A stretch of 26,568 nucleotides of DNA from Bacteroidales bacterium UBA1800. Lineage in GTDB: Bacteria; Bacteroidota; Bacteroidia; Bacteroidales; VadinHA17. Shown here in pieces: positions 16,588 to 23,011 of this stretch (its first letter is position 1; every line of letters begins with the position of its first letter). Under the pieces are notes generated by a model. The model did no database searches. It saw only the letters and a program-made list of their open reading frames with translations, and was not told where the DNA came from. The stretch lies in the NCBI GenBank assembly GCA_002319915.1, contig DCFQ01000078.1, forward strand, positions 1-26,568. The letters run 5' to 3'. The position numbers and the translations under genes were made by a program.

Positions 16588-16595
16588 CAAAATTA
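16588..16595 (-). promoter_or_regulatory. -7 promoter element for yebC (TAATTTTG)
   Basis: Minus-strand TAATTTTG matches the TAnnTTTG consensus exactly, about 29 nt upstream of the yebC ATG, giving a predicted leader of roughly 20 nt. No good -33 TTTG was found at the usual distance. Confidence 0.5.
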
Positions 16596-16603
16596 AATAA
16601 TTC

Positions 16604-16634
16604 TTTAATACATCAGTCATTGTTGTTACTTTTG
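16604..16634 (+). promoter_or_regulatory. Candidate promoter for miaB (TTTA - 19 bp - TACTTTTG)
   Basis: TACTTTTG (16627-16634) matches TAnnTTTG exactly, and TTTA (16604-16607) lies 19 bp upstream, the usual Bacteroidota spacing with one mismatch to TTTG. It would give a leader of about 100 nt carrying a CTTTGCG repeat. It is back-to-back with the yebC -7 element. Confidence 0.45.
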
Positions 16635-16702
16635 TGGGGGGAAAAGAGGCAAGGTGCAAGGCTTGACCCGACAGTTATGTGGCCTTGCGAACTTTGCTGA
16701 GA

Positions 16703-16724
16703 CCTTTGCGCACTTTGCGGTTAA
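16703..16724. repeat. CTTTGCG-family dispersed repeat, copy upstream of miaB
   Basis: CCTTTGCGCACTTTGCG (16703-16719) is identical over 17 bases to 22095-22111, and the following CTTTGCGGTTAA (16713-16724) recurs at 22142-22153. Degenerate relatives (CCTTGCGAACTTTGC) extend upstream from about 16683. It lies in the predicted miaB leader, ending 15 nt before the ATG. Confidence 0.8.
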
Positions 16725-16739
16725 AGATTGACATACAAA

Positions 16740-18068
16740 ATGTTAAAAAAAGTATATATCGAAACATATGGGTGCCAGATGAATGTCGCCGACAGCGAGG
16801 TGGTCGTTTCCATTCTTTCGGATCACGGCTTCGAGCACACCTCAAGCATTGAAGATGCCGGGTTGATTCTCATCAACACCTGTTCGATCCGTGAGAATGC
16901 AGAGCAGAGGATATGGGGGCGGCTCAGGGCGATCGGTCACTTCAAAAGGAAGAATGGTGATCTTGTCATCGGGCTCATAGGCTGCATGGCCGAAAGATTG
17001 AAGGAGCAGGTTATTGAAAAGGAGCACCTCGTTGACCTGGTCGCCGGCCCGGATTCCTACCGGGAACTGCCATTACTTGTTGCAGAAGCCCATGAGGGTC
17101 ATAAGGCGGTGAATGTCCTGCTGTCCCGTGAGGAGACCTATGCTGATATTTCTCCTGTAAGGATGGACAGCAACGGGGTGTCCTCATTCGTTTCGATAAT
17201 GAGGGGATGCAACAACATGTGCGCCTACTGCGTGGTGCCTTATGTTCGCGGGGCCGAGCGGAGCCGCGATCCCGGATCGGTCCTGAATGAGATCAGGATC
17301 CTGAAGGAGAAGGGATACAGGGAAGTAACACTGCTTGGCCAGAATGTCGATTCTTACCTCTGGAAAGAGGATGGCCGGGCCACCGGGTTCCCCGAACTCC
17401 TCGAAAAGGCAGCAATGATCGATCCGATAATGAGGATAAGGTTTTCAACCTCCCATCCCAAAGATATTTCGGACGACCTGCTGTACACCATAGCCAGGCA
17501 CGGGAATATATGCCGTCACATTCACCTCCCCGCCCAGAGCGGAAGCAGCAGGATCCTGAAGCTTATGAACCGCGAATACACCCGGGAATGGTACATGGAA
17601 AGGGTGAGCGCTATCAAAAGAATCATCCCGGGTTGCGCAATATCGACCGATATGATCGCCGGGTTCTGCACGGAGACTGAGGAGGACCATAAGGAATCTC
17701 TTTCACTGATGGAATGGGCCGGGTTTGATTTTGCTTACATGTTCAAGTACAGTGAACGGCCCGGAACAAAGGCTGCCAGGAGATACAGGGACGATGTGGA
17801 GGATGAGGTCAAAACCAGGAGGCTCAATGAAATAATTGCGCTTCAGAACAGGATGTCGGCACGCTCGAAAAAGCTCGATATCGGCCAGGTATATGAAGTC
17901 CTGGTCGAGGGCAGGTCAAAAAGATCCGCCGAATTCCTTTCAGGGAGAAACTCCCAGAACAAGGTGGTCGTTTTTCCCGGGAACGGGCAGAAACCCGGTG
18001 AATATGTTAACGTTATGATTGAAAGATGTACATCCGCCACTCTTATTGGAACGATTTTTGTGCATTGA
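16740..18068 (+). CDS. miaB: tRNA-2-methylthio-N6-dimethylallyladenosine synthase MiaB
   Basis: MiaB is a radical-SAM methylthiotransferase that adds a methylthio group to isopentenyladenosine at position 37 of certain tRNAs. From the ATG at 16740 the protein has 442 residues, the family norm. The N-terminal MTTase domain contributes cluster cysteines C12 (YGCQMN), C48 (NTCSIRENAE) and C82 (GCMAERL). The radical-SAM motif is CNNMCAYC (C157, C161, C164), followed by GAERSRDP and LLGQNVDSY, which are typical of MiaB rather than RimO or MtaB. A TRAM domain forms the C terminus (about 375-442). An in-frame TTG at 16728 would add four residues; the ATG gives the standard MLKKVYIETYGCQMN start. The upstream sequence carries a short repeat, and no strong Shine-Dalgarno is visible. 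Confidence 0.96.
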   Translation: MLKKVYIETYGCQMNVADSEVVVSILSDHGFEHTSSIEDAGLILINTCSIRENAEQRIWGRLRAIGHFKRKNGDLVIGLIGCMAERLKEQVIEKEHLVDLVAGPDSYRELPLLVAEAHEGHKAVNVLLSREETYADISPVRMDSNGVSSFVSIMRGCNNMCAYCVVPYVRGAERSRDPGSVLNEIRILKEKGYREVTLLGQNVDSYLWKEDGRATGFPELLEKAAMIDPIMRIRFSTSHPKDISDDLLYTIARHGNICRHIHLPAQSGSSRILKLMNREYTREWYMERVSAIKRIIPGCAISTDMIAGFCTETEEDHKESLSLMEWAGFDFAYMFKYSERPGTKAARRYRDDVEDEVKTRRLNEIIALQNRMSARSKKLDIGQVYEVLVEGRSKRSAEFLSGRNSQNKVVVFPGNGQKPGEYVNVMIERCTSATLIGTIFVH

Positions 18069-18085
18069 ATGATCTGATCAATTAG

Positions 18086-18093
18086 TATCTTTA
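18086..18093 (+). promoter_or_regulatory. Possible -7 element for the plug-protein pair (TATCTTTA)
   Basis: TATCTTTA differs by one base from TAnnTTTG and ends 26 nt before the ATG at 18120. The identical octamer lies at a similar distance from dprA (24478-24485). No good -33 box. Read-through from miaB (51-nt gap, no terminator) is also possible. Confidence 0.3.
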
Positions 18094-18119
18094 CCATACC
18101 TTTCTTTAAATCTGAAAAT

Positions 18120-18791
18120 ATGAAATCCCGAGTTCTGCTCTCAACCGTAATCTTCCTAAGTATCATATTTTTACCATCTTATGGTCAAAAAGCTGAAAAA
18201 GGGAAGAACAGGATCACCATCAAAGGTACAGTTCTGGATGCCAGTAAAAAGGCGGTATCCGGTGCATACGTATTTGTCGACGGTTATGGAATCGGAGTCA
18301 TTACTGATGAAAACGGAAAATTTAAAGTCAGGTCCGACGGTTCAGCCAGGGATATCCTTGTTGCTGCTCCCGGCACCGGTTTTGCGATGAAACCTGCGGA
18401 AGAGAAGCTGGAATTCATTCTCAGCAACCCCACTGAGGCCATCCCTGATTTTGCGATGAAGTACATTGATGATAACAAAGCAAAAGCAGAAAAGAGTAAA
18501 CCAAAGAAAATGAATACCTACACTGATATCTACCAGATGATCAGACATGAGGTTCCCGGGGTGCTAGTAAACGGGAGAAGCATTGTGGTTCAGCAGCCAA
18601 ATTCATTTTTCGGCGGAACCACTCCCCTCTTCGTTGTAAACGGGGTAAGGGTGACAAGCATCGATTACATCAATCCCCAGGAAGTGAAATCGATACAACT
18701 GCTGAAAGGCTCCTATGCAAATATTTACGGTGATGAGGGGGCTAATGGTGTCATCAGTATAACGCTGATCTCAGGCGGAGACAGAAAATAA
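18120..18791 (+). CDS. Secreted plug-only SusC-like protein, copy 1 (no beta-barrel)
   Basis: A 223-residue protein with a signal peptide (about residues 1-22, ending SYGQ). A carboxypeptidase-regulatory-like beta-sandwich follows (about 32-105: ITIKGTVLDASKKAVSGAYV, VITDENGKFKVRS). The C-terminal part (about 134-219) is a TonB-dependent-receptor plug: YTDIYQMIRHEVPGVLV, TPLFVVNGVRV, INPQEVKSIQLLKGSYANIYG, and GANGVISITL. In true SusC receptors these parts precede a 22-strand barrel of some 700 residues; here a stop codon ends the gene right after the plug. Copy 2 follows 26 nt downstream in the same orientation, so they are probably co-transcribed. Short plug-only proteins occur in Bacteroidota databases, but I know of no assigned function. 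It is not obviously a broken gene, because both copies end at the same domain boundary. Confidence 0.78.
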   Translation: MKSRVLLSTVIFLSIIFLPSYGQKAEKGKNRITIKGTVLDASKKAVSGAYVFVDGYGIGVITDENGKFKVRSDGSARDILVAAPGTGFAMKPAEEKLEFILSNPTEAIPDFAMKYIDDNKAKAEKSKPKKMNTYTDIYQMIRHEVPGVLVNGRSIVVQQPNSFFGGTTPLFVVNGVRVTSIDYINPQEVKSIQLLKGSYANIYGDEGANGVISITLISGGDRK

Positions 18792-18817
18792 AGTTCACTT
18801 TATCATTTATTATCAAT

Positions 18818-19537
18818 ATGAAACAAGCAAGAGTTTTCTTCTTAATAGTGGCTGCGGCTTTCCTTCTTTCGGGCCAGACCCTGGCTCAGAAAAAAGACAG
18901 GAAGATCACGATCTCAGGTTTTGTGGTAGACCAGACGCAGGCGCCTGTAGTCAATGCAGTTGTAATGGTCGACGGGATAAGTACTCCTGTCCTGACCAAC
19001 AAAAACGGGTACTACAAGATAAAGGTGAGACCTGTAAACATGAAGCTGGGAATATTCACCACCACGAACGGGACCCTTGAGGAGACTATCAACGGGCGTG
19101 AACGGATCAATTTCCAGTTCGCGGGAACTGTTCCGGTCCAGCAGGTCTCCAATGCCGCTCCTGACCCGGGGGATGAAGAAGTGAATGTAGGCTACCAGAA
19201 AGTCAAGAAAAAGAACCTTACTACCTCGGTTGGCAAGATCGACGGAAGGCAGTCAAAATATGCATCCTACAGCTCGATATATGAAATGCTCAAAGGGGAG
19301 ATCCCCGGAGTTGTCGTGACGGGAAACTCGGTATACATCCGCAATCCCTCCTCGATCAACGCCAGCAATGAACCTCTTTTTGTTGTTGATGGCGTCCCGG
19401 CCGCATCGATTGACGGCATCCAGCCGCAAATGGTCAAGTCGATCCATGTTCTCAAGGGTTCGGATGCTTCGATTTACGGTGTCCGCGGAGCAAACGGCGT
19501 GATCCTGATCGATCTGCTTACCGGGAAGGACAGGTAG
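18818..19537 (+). CDS. Secreted plug-only SusC-like protein, copy 2 (no beta-barrel)
   Basis: A 239-residue paralogue of the preceding gene. Signal peptide about residues 1-23 (ending TLAQ); carboxypeptidase-regulatory-like domain about 29-100 (ITISGFVVDQTQAPVVNAVV, VLTNKNGYYKIKV); then EEVNVGYQKVKKKNLTTSV, which recalls the VVGYGxxKKxDLTGAVS linker at the start of SusC plugs. The plug follows: YSSIYEMLKGEIPGVVV, EPLFVVDGVPAASID, MVKSIHVLKGSDASIYGVRGANGV. This copy keeps more of the SusC character than copy 1, which has lost the linker signature. It ends at the plug boundary, before any barrel strand. Localisation is expected in the periplasm or at the outer membrane; role unknown. The heptamer repeat array begins 9 nt after its stop. 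Confidence 0.78.
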   Translation: MKQARVFFLIVAAAFLLSGQTLAQKKDRKITISGFVVDQTQAPVVNAVVMVDGISTPVLTNKNGYYKIKVRPVNMKLGIFTTTNGTLEETINGRERINFQFAGTVPVQQVSNAAPDPGDEEVNVGYQKVKKKNLTTSVGKIDGRQSKYASYSSIYEMLKGEIPGVVVTGNSVYIRNPSSINASNEPLFVVDGVPAASIDGIQPQMVKSIHVLKGSDASIYGVRGANGVILIDLLTGKDR

Positions 19538-19546
19538 GAGATGGGC

Positions 19547-19672
19547 AGGCGAAAGGCGTAAGGCGTAAGGCGTAAGGCGTAAGGCGTAAGGCAGCAGGCA
19601 GCAGGCGTAAGGCGGCAGGCGGCAGGCAGCAGGCGTAAGGCAGCAGGCGGCAGGCGTCTGGAGTCAGGCATC
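19547..19672. repeat. Heptanucleotide tandem array (AGGCGTA / AGGCAGC / AGGCGGC), 18 units
   Basis: The whole 141-nt gap between copy 2 of the plug gene and the convergent aspS is filled by 7-nt units beginning AGGC. I count 18 units: AGGCGAA, five AGGCGTA, then a mixture of AGGCAGC, AGGCGGC and AGGCGTA, ending in degenerate TGGAGTC and AGGCATC. The last unit lies 6 nt from the aspS stop. Because 7 is not a multiple of 3, a read-through on the minus strand yields a 7-residue-periodic LTPYALR-like peptide, which is an artefact of the array. It may act as transcript-end spacing between the convergent genes. Confidence 0.92.
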
Positions 19673-19678
19673 AGGTAA

Positions 19679-21433
19679 CTACCTCCTGCCCCTGAGGATC
19701 AGTCCCAACTCATCAAGCTGCTTTGCTGAGATCTCTGCCGGAGTATCCAGCATTACGTCCCTTCCGGAGTTGTTCTTCGGGAATGCAATGAAATCCCTGA
19801 TCGAATCCTGTCCACCGAACATCGCAACCCAACGGTCGAATCCGAATGCGATGCCTCCATGGGGAGGGGCTCCATATTTAAATGCGTTCAGGAGGAACCC
19901 GAACTGGTAGTTTGCCTCTTCATCGGTAAATCCAAGCACCCTGAACATCAGCTTCTGAACGGCTGCATCGTGGATCCTTACCGATCCTCCGCCGATCTCC
20001 ACACCGTTAATTACCAGGTCGTAAGCGTTTGCACGCACTTTTCCCGGATCGGTTTCCATGAGCGCCAGGTCCTCCGGTTTTGGCGATGTGAAAGGGTGGT
20101 GCATGGCAAAGAACCTTCCCTCTTCCTCATCCCACTCAAGAAGGGGGAAATCGACTACCCAGAGCGGAGTGTATTTACTTCTTGGCCGCAGGTTCAGCCT
20201 GTTGCCCATCTCGATACGGAGCTCTGACAACGCCGCCAGGGTCGGTCTCCTGCCGCCGGCAAGGATCAGTACCAGGTCTCCGGGTTTTGCACCGCAGTGA
20301 TTTGCCCATCCTCTGAGATCCTCCGGGCTGTAAAACTTATCTGCCGACGACTTCAAGGCACCGTCATTGCCATACTTCAGCCACACAAGTCCTTTTGCGC
20401 CGATCTGCGGCCGTTTGACAAATTCGGTAAGCTCATCGAGCTGTTTCCTGGAGTATTCCGAGCATCCTTCGGCACAGATCCCCCCAACATATTCCGAATT
20501 ATCAAAAACCGGAAACCCTTTTCCCTTTACGACCGAAGTAAGGTCCGAGATCTTCATTCCGAACCTCAGGTCGGGCTTGTCGGTGCCATAACTCTCCATC
20601 GCTTCGGAATAGGACATCCTGGGGAACGGGCCGGTGAACTCTGTCCCTTTGATCTCCCTGAAGAGGTACTTTGCCAGGCCCTCAAAAGTATCTAGCACGT
20701 CATCGCGTTCCACGAAAGACATTTCACAGTCGATCTGAGTAAACTCAGGCTGGCGGTCAGCCCTCAGGTCCTCATCCCGGAAGCATTTCACAATCTGGAA
20801 ATACCTGTCGAACCCTGCCACCATGAGAAGCTGCTTGAGTGTCTGCGGTGACTGTGGAAGCGCATAGAAGGTCCCCTGCTGCATTCTCGAAGGGACGACA
20901 AAGTCTCGGGCCCCTTCCGGAGTTGACTTGATCAGGTACGGAGTTTCAACCTCGACAAAACCTGCCGCATCCATATATTTCCTTACCTCCCTGGCCACTT
21001 TATGCCGAAGGATAATATTGTTCTTCACGCCGGCCCTCCTGAGATCGAGGTAACGGTACTTCATGCGCAGTTCCTCACCGCCATCAGTCTCCTCCTCGAT
21101 CGTAAACGGAGGCAGCTCCGCGCGGTTCAGGATATTCAGCTCATTCATCCTGATTTCAATGTCGCCGGTCGGCATCTTCGGGTTCTTATTGCTTCTCTCC
21201 ATTACCACTCCTTTTGCCTGGATCACGAATTCCCGCCCGACCTTCCTGGCCTGCTCGCAGAGGCCACTGTTCTCATCCATGTTGAAGACAAGCTGTGTAA
21301 TGCCGTACCGGTCGCGGAGATCGATGAAAGTCATTCCTCCAAGGTCGCGCGATTTCTGCACCCAACCGCATAAAGTAACCTCCTGGCCGGCTGAATTAAT
21401 ATTCAGTTCCCCGCATGTATGAGTTCTGTACAT
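19679..21433 (-). CDS. aspS: Aspartyl-tRNA synthetase AspS, bacterial type
   Basis: AspS charges tRNA(Asp) with aspartate, a class II synthetase. From the ATG at 21433 the protein has 584 residues, the bacterial length. It has an N-terminal OB-fold anticodon-binding domain (about 1-105: LCGWVQKSRDLGGMTFIDLRDRYG), the class II catalytic core with TPYLIKSTPEGARDF, motif 2 FRDEDLRADRQPEFTQID (218-235), and motif 3 GIAFGFDRW near the C terminus. The bacteria-specific GAD insertion domain lies around residues 290-410. An in-frame TTG at 21457 would add eight unconserved residues; MYRTHTCGEL at the ATG is the typical start. The gene is convergent with the plug pair and divergent from tadA. A TATTTTTG -7 element lies 22-29 nt upstream. 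Confidence 0.97.
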   Translation of the reverse strand: MYRTHTCGELNINSAGQEVTLCGWVQKSRDLGGMTFIDLRDRYGITQLVFNMDENSGLCEQARKVGREFVIQAKGVVMERSNKNPKMPTGDIEIRMNELNILNRAELPPFTIEEETDGGEELRMKYRYLDLRRAGVKNNIILRHKVAREVRKYMDAAGFVEVETPYLIKSTPEGARDFVVPSRMQQGTFYALPQSPQTLKQLLMVAGFDRYFQIVKCFRDEDLRADRQPEFTQIDCEMSFVERDDVLDTFEGLAKYLFREIKGTEFTGPFPRMSYSEAMESYGTDKPDLRFGMKISDLTSVVKGKGFPVFDNSEYVGGICAEGCSEYSRKQLDELTEFVKRPQIGAKGLVWLKYGNDGALKSSADKFYSPEDLRGWANHCGAKPGDLVLILAGGRRPTLAALSELRIEMGNRLNLRPRSKYTPLWVVDFPLLEWDEEEGRFFAMHHPFTSPKPEDLALMETDPGKVRANAYDLVINGVEIGGGSVRIHDAAVQKLMFRVLGFTDEEANYQFGFLLNAFKYGAPPHGGIAFGFDRWVAMFGGQDSIRDFIAFPKNNSGRDVMLDTPAEISAKQLDELGLILRGRR

Positions 21434-21454
21434 TGTTCTGTTTTTAAATTTCAA

Positions 21455-21462
21455 CAAAAATA
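21455..21462 (-). promoter_or_regulatory. -7 promoter element for aspS (TATTTTTG)
   Basis: Minus-strand TATTTTTG matches TAnnTTTG exactly, about 22 nt upstream of the aspS ATG, predicting a short leader of about 15 nt. No -33 TTTG at the usual spacing. Confidence 0.5.
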
Positions 21463-21518
21463 GGAAAAATCACAAGATCTCTGACTTCCGGATCACACTA
21501 AGGCCCCCTCCGTGTATT

Positions 21519-21532
21519 TCCGTGTCTCCCCT
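21519..21532 (-). repeat. AGGGGAGACACGGA-family dispersed repeat, aspS-tadA gap
   Basis: The minus strand reads AGGGGAGACACGGA, identical over 14 bases to the plus strand at 25653-25666. Nearby CTCCGTG (21509-21515) and TCCGTGATCTCTGTG (about 21570-21584) belong to the same repeat phrase, also seen as CACGGAG and GATCACAGAG around 22875-22915. Confidence 0.7.
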
Positions 21533-21540
21533 ACCTACCG

Positions 21541-21569
21541 CCTGCCTGCCGGTAGGCAGGGCAGGCAGG
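21541..21569. repeat. G/C-rich hairpin (CCTGCCTGCC / GGCAGGCAGG)
   Basis: A perfect 10-bp stem, CCTGCCTGCC (21541-21550) with GGCAGGCAGG (21560-21569), closes a 9-nt loop. It lies inside the 206-nt divergent gap between aspS and tadA, embedded in the CCGTG repeat phrase. No U-run follows on either side, so it is more likely a dispersed palindromic repeat than a terminator. Confidence 0.75.
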
Positions 21570-21590
21570 TCCGTGATCTCTGTGAAACCT

Positions 21591-21620
21591 TTTAAAATCC
21601 TGAATTTCTTCCTAATTTTA
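21591..21620 (+). promoter_or_regulatory. Candidate promoter for tadA (TTTA - 18 bp - TAATTTTA)
   Basis: TAATTTTA (21613-21620) is one base off TAnnTTTG and lies 19 nt before the tadA ATG. TTTA (21591-21594) sits 18 bp upstream as a possible -33 element. Confidence 0.35.
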
Positions 21621-21639
21621 ACCCGGATATTGTTTCATA

Positions 21640-22080
21640 ATGACCCTGTCTCTCGACGAAAAATTCATGCGTGCCGCTCTGGCGGAGGCAAAAAAGGCCT
21701 TTGAGGAGCAGGAAGTGCCAATCGGTGCTGTAGTGGTATGCAACGATACCATCATTGCCAGGGCACATAACCTGACCGAGACGCTCAAGGACCCGACGGC
21801 GCATGCTGAAATGCAGGGCATAACCGCCGCTGCGGGCTGGCTGGGAGGCAAGTATCTCACCGACTGTACCATTTATGTGACCGTGGAACCCTGCGCGATG
21901 TGCGCTGCCGCAATTGGCTGGAGCCAGGCTCCGAGACTTGTTTATGGCGCCAGTGATGAAAAGAAGGGATACACTCTCGTTAAGGGGGAGCTGCTTCATC
22001 CGAGGACTGAAGTTATGCCAGGGGTTCTCGAAAATGAGTGTGCCGGGCTTATGAGGGAGTTTTTCGGGTTGAGAAGATAG
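21640..22080 (+). CDS. tadA: tRNA-specific adenosine deaminase TadA
   Basis: TadA converts adenosine to inosine at the wobble position (34) of tRNA(Arg), allowing it to read several codons. The 146-residue protein has the zinc-binding deaminase motifs HAEM (H55, A56, E57; E57 is the proton shuttle) and PCAMC (C85 and C88 as zinc ligands), plus the N-terminal MRAALAEAKKAFEEQEVPIGAVVV. The length and motifs suit TadA; other small deaminases in this superfamily, such as guanine deaminase, are a less likely alternative. The C-terminal FFGLRR is typical of TadA. It is a monocistronic-looking gene divergent from aspS. Confidence 0.9.
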   Translation: MTLSLDEKFMRAALAEAKKAFEEQEVPIGAVVVCNDTIIARAHNLTETLKDPTAHAEMQGITAAAGWLGGKYLTDCTIYVTVEPCAMCAAAIGWSQAPRLVYGASDEKKGYTLVKGELLHPRTEVMPGVLENECAGLMREFFGLRR

Positions 22081-22300
22081 GGGTATAAAGTTACCCTTTG
22101 CGCACTTTGCGAATCCCTGCAGCTCTCTGGACTTTGCGCACCTTTGCGGTTAACCCTTTTTTACAACCGTAAAGACCGCTAAGGTTTTCGCAGAGTACGC
22201 AAAGGTTTAATTGACTTTCCGGACAAAGATTTTAAGGATTCAGAGTACTTTAAGCACCGGAAATTCATAATATTACAGCCAGGTTTAAAAACAAATCGCC
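22081..22300. repeat. 220-nt gap with CTTTGCG-family repeats in direct and inverted orientation
   Basis: CCTTTGCGCACTTTGCG (22095-22111) equals 16703-16719. ACTTTGCGC (22131-22139) and CCTTTGCGGTTAA (22141-22153) follow, and ACGCAAAGG (about 22197-22205) is the inverse of CCTTTGCG(T/G), so the right half can pair with the left around a loop of some 45-50 nt. The gap separates tadA from the small membrane protein gene and shows no small ORF, RNA gene or clear terminator. Confidence 0.75.
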
Positions 22301-22795
22301 ATGACCTTCGATAACTCCAAAATGATCATCAGCATTAGGCTTAAGCTGCTGGTCGCCACAATCGTGTTCCTGATGTACATCCTTCTCGCCTATCCTGCCC
22401 GGGTGATCAGGTTTCCCCTGCTGGGAGTAAGTGAGACTCTCTGGACGATAGTCCTTACAGCTTTATACCTGATCATTTTTTTCCAGCCGATACTTCTCAA
22501 ATATCAATACATCTATTTTTCTGACGACGGGCCAAACATAATTCTAAGATACTTTGCTGCCGGTATTTTCGGGAAGAAGAAGAATTCTGTCGAGATCAGC
22601 AAGCAGACCTTTCTGGGCTACCGGCAGGAAAAGAAAGCGTTTGGCCTGCTACAGAGCATCACTATGTACCAGAAGCTGAAACAGGGAAGGGCCAAATATC
22701 CGTCTGTCTTCATCAGTGCGCTTAAAAGGAAGGATATGGAGAAGGTTTTCAGGGCGCTCGACCAGTATTGCCAGGGGCCGATCACAGATGATTGA
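22301..22795 (+). CDS. Small inner-membrane protein of unknown function
   Basis: I do not recognise this 164-residue protein. It begins with a short polar segment, then two hydrophobic helices (about residues 13-31, LKLLVATIVFLMYILLAYP, and about 46-66, LWTIVLTALYLIIFFQPILL). A soluble remainder of roughly 95 residues follows, with alternating hydrophobic and charged stretches (YIYFSDDGPNIILRYF; VFISALKRKDMEKVFRALDQYC). The arrangement resembles PH-like (YdbT/DUF304-type) membrane proteins, but this is only a topology-based guess. The start ATG at 22301 follows a short AAATCGCC stretch without a strong Shine-Dalgarno. It stands alone, flanked by repeat-filled gaps, and its codon use looks like that of its neighbours, so it is likely a real gene. 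Confidence 0.7.
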   Translation: MTFDNSKMIISIRLKLLVATIVFLMYILLAYPARVIRFPLLGVSETLWTIVLTALYLIIFFQPILLKYQYIYFSDDGPNIILRYFAAGIFGKKKNSVEISKQTFLGYRQEKKAFGLLQSITMYQKLKQGRAKYPSVFISALKRKDMEKVFRALDQYCQGPITDD

Positions 22796-22869
22796 TAACA
22801 TGAGTTAAATCATTTTTAATGAGAATTTAAGGCGGGAAATTTGGATTCTTGTTAAGAAAAGCGGTTTGT

Positions 22870-22935
22870 TAGTACCACGGAGGAAATCGGGAGAAGACAC
22901 GGAGATCACAGAGACTCTGGGCAACTCTGTGTAAT
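22870..22935. repeat. CACGGAG/CACAGAG-family repeat upstream of gdhA
   Basis: The phrase ACCACGGAGG, GACACGGAGATCACAGAGACTC and ACTCTGTG fills the middle of the 216-nt gap 22796-23011. It shares CACGGAG and CACAGAG words with the repeats at 21505-21590 (mostly inverted) and 25637-25670. AGAGACTCT is a small palindrome within it. The rest of the gap shows no ORF or RNA gene, and I could not place a convincing gdhA promoter. Confidence 0.6.
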
Positions 22936-23011
22936 AAAATGCTTTATAAGAAACCCTCAGGACACAAGAGGTTTTAAGAATTGATAATCATCAACTTAAA
23001 ATATTTTTATT

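Noticed and set aside
18120..19537. Complete SusC receptor split by frameshift
   Set aside because: The two genes are each complete with their own signal peptide, and the second is followed at once by the heptamer array and aspS, so there is no room for a barrel.
19474..19671. Minus-strand open frame encoding LTPYALR-like repeats
   Set aside because: Produced entirely by the heptamer array, since 3 units equal 7 codons, plus the tail of the plug gene; not a credible protein.
19547..19672. CRISPR-like array
   Set aside because: Units are 7 nt with no spacers and no cas genes nearby; it is a simple tandem repeat.
23002..23009. TATTTTTA as a gdhA -7 element
   Set aside because: It ends only 2 nt before the gdhA start codon, too close to be its promoter.
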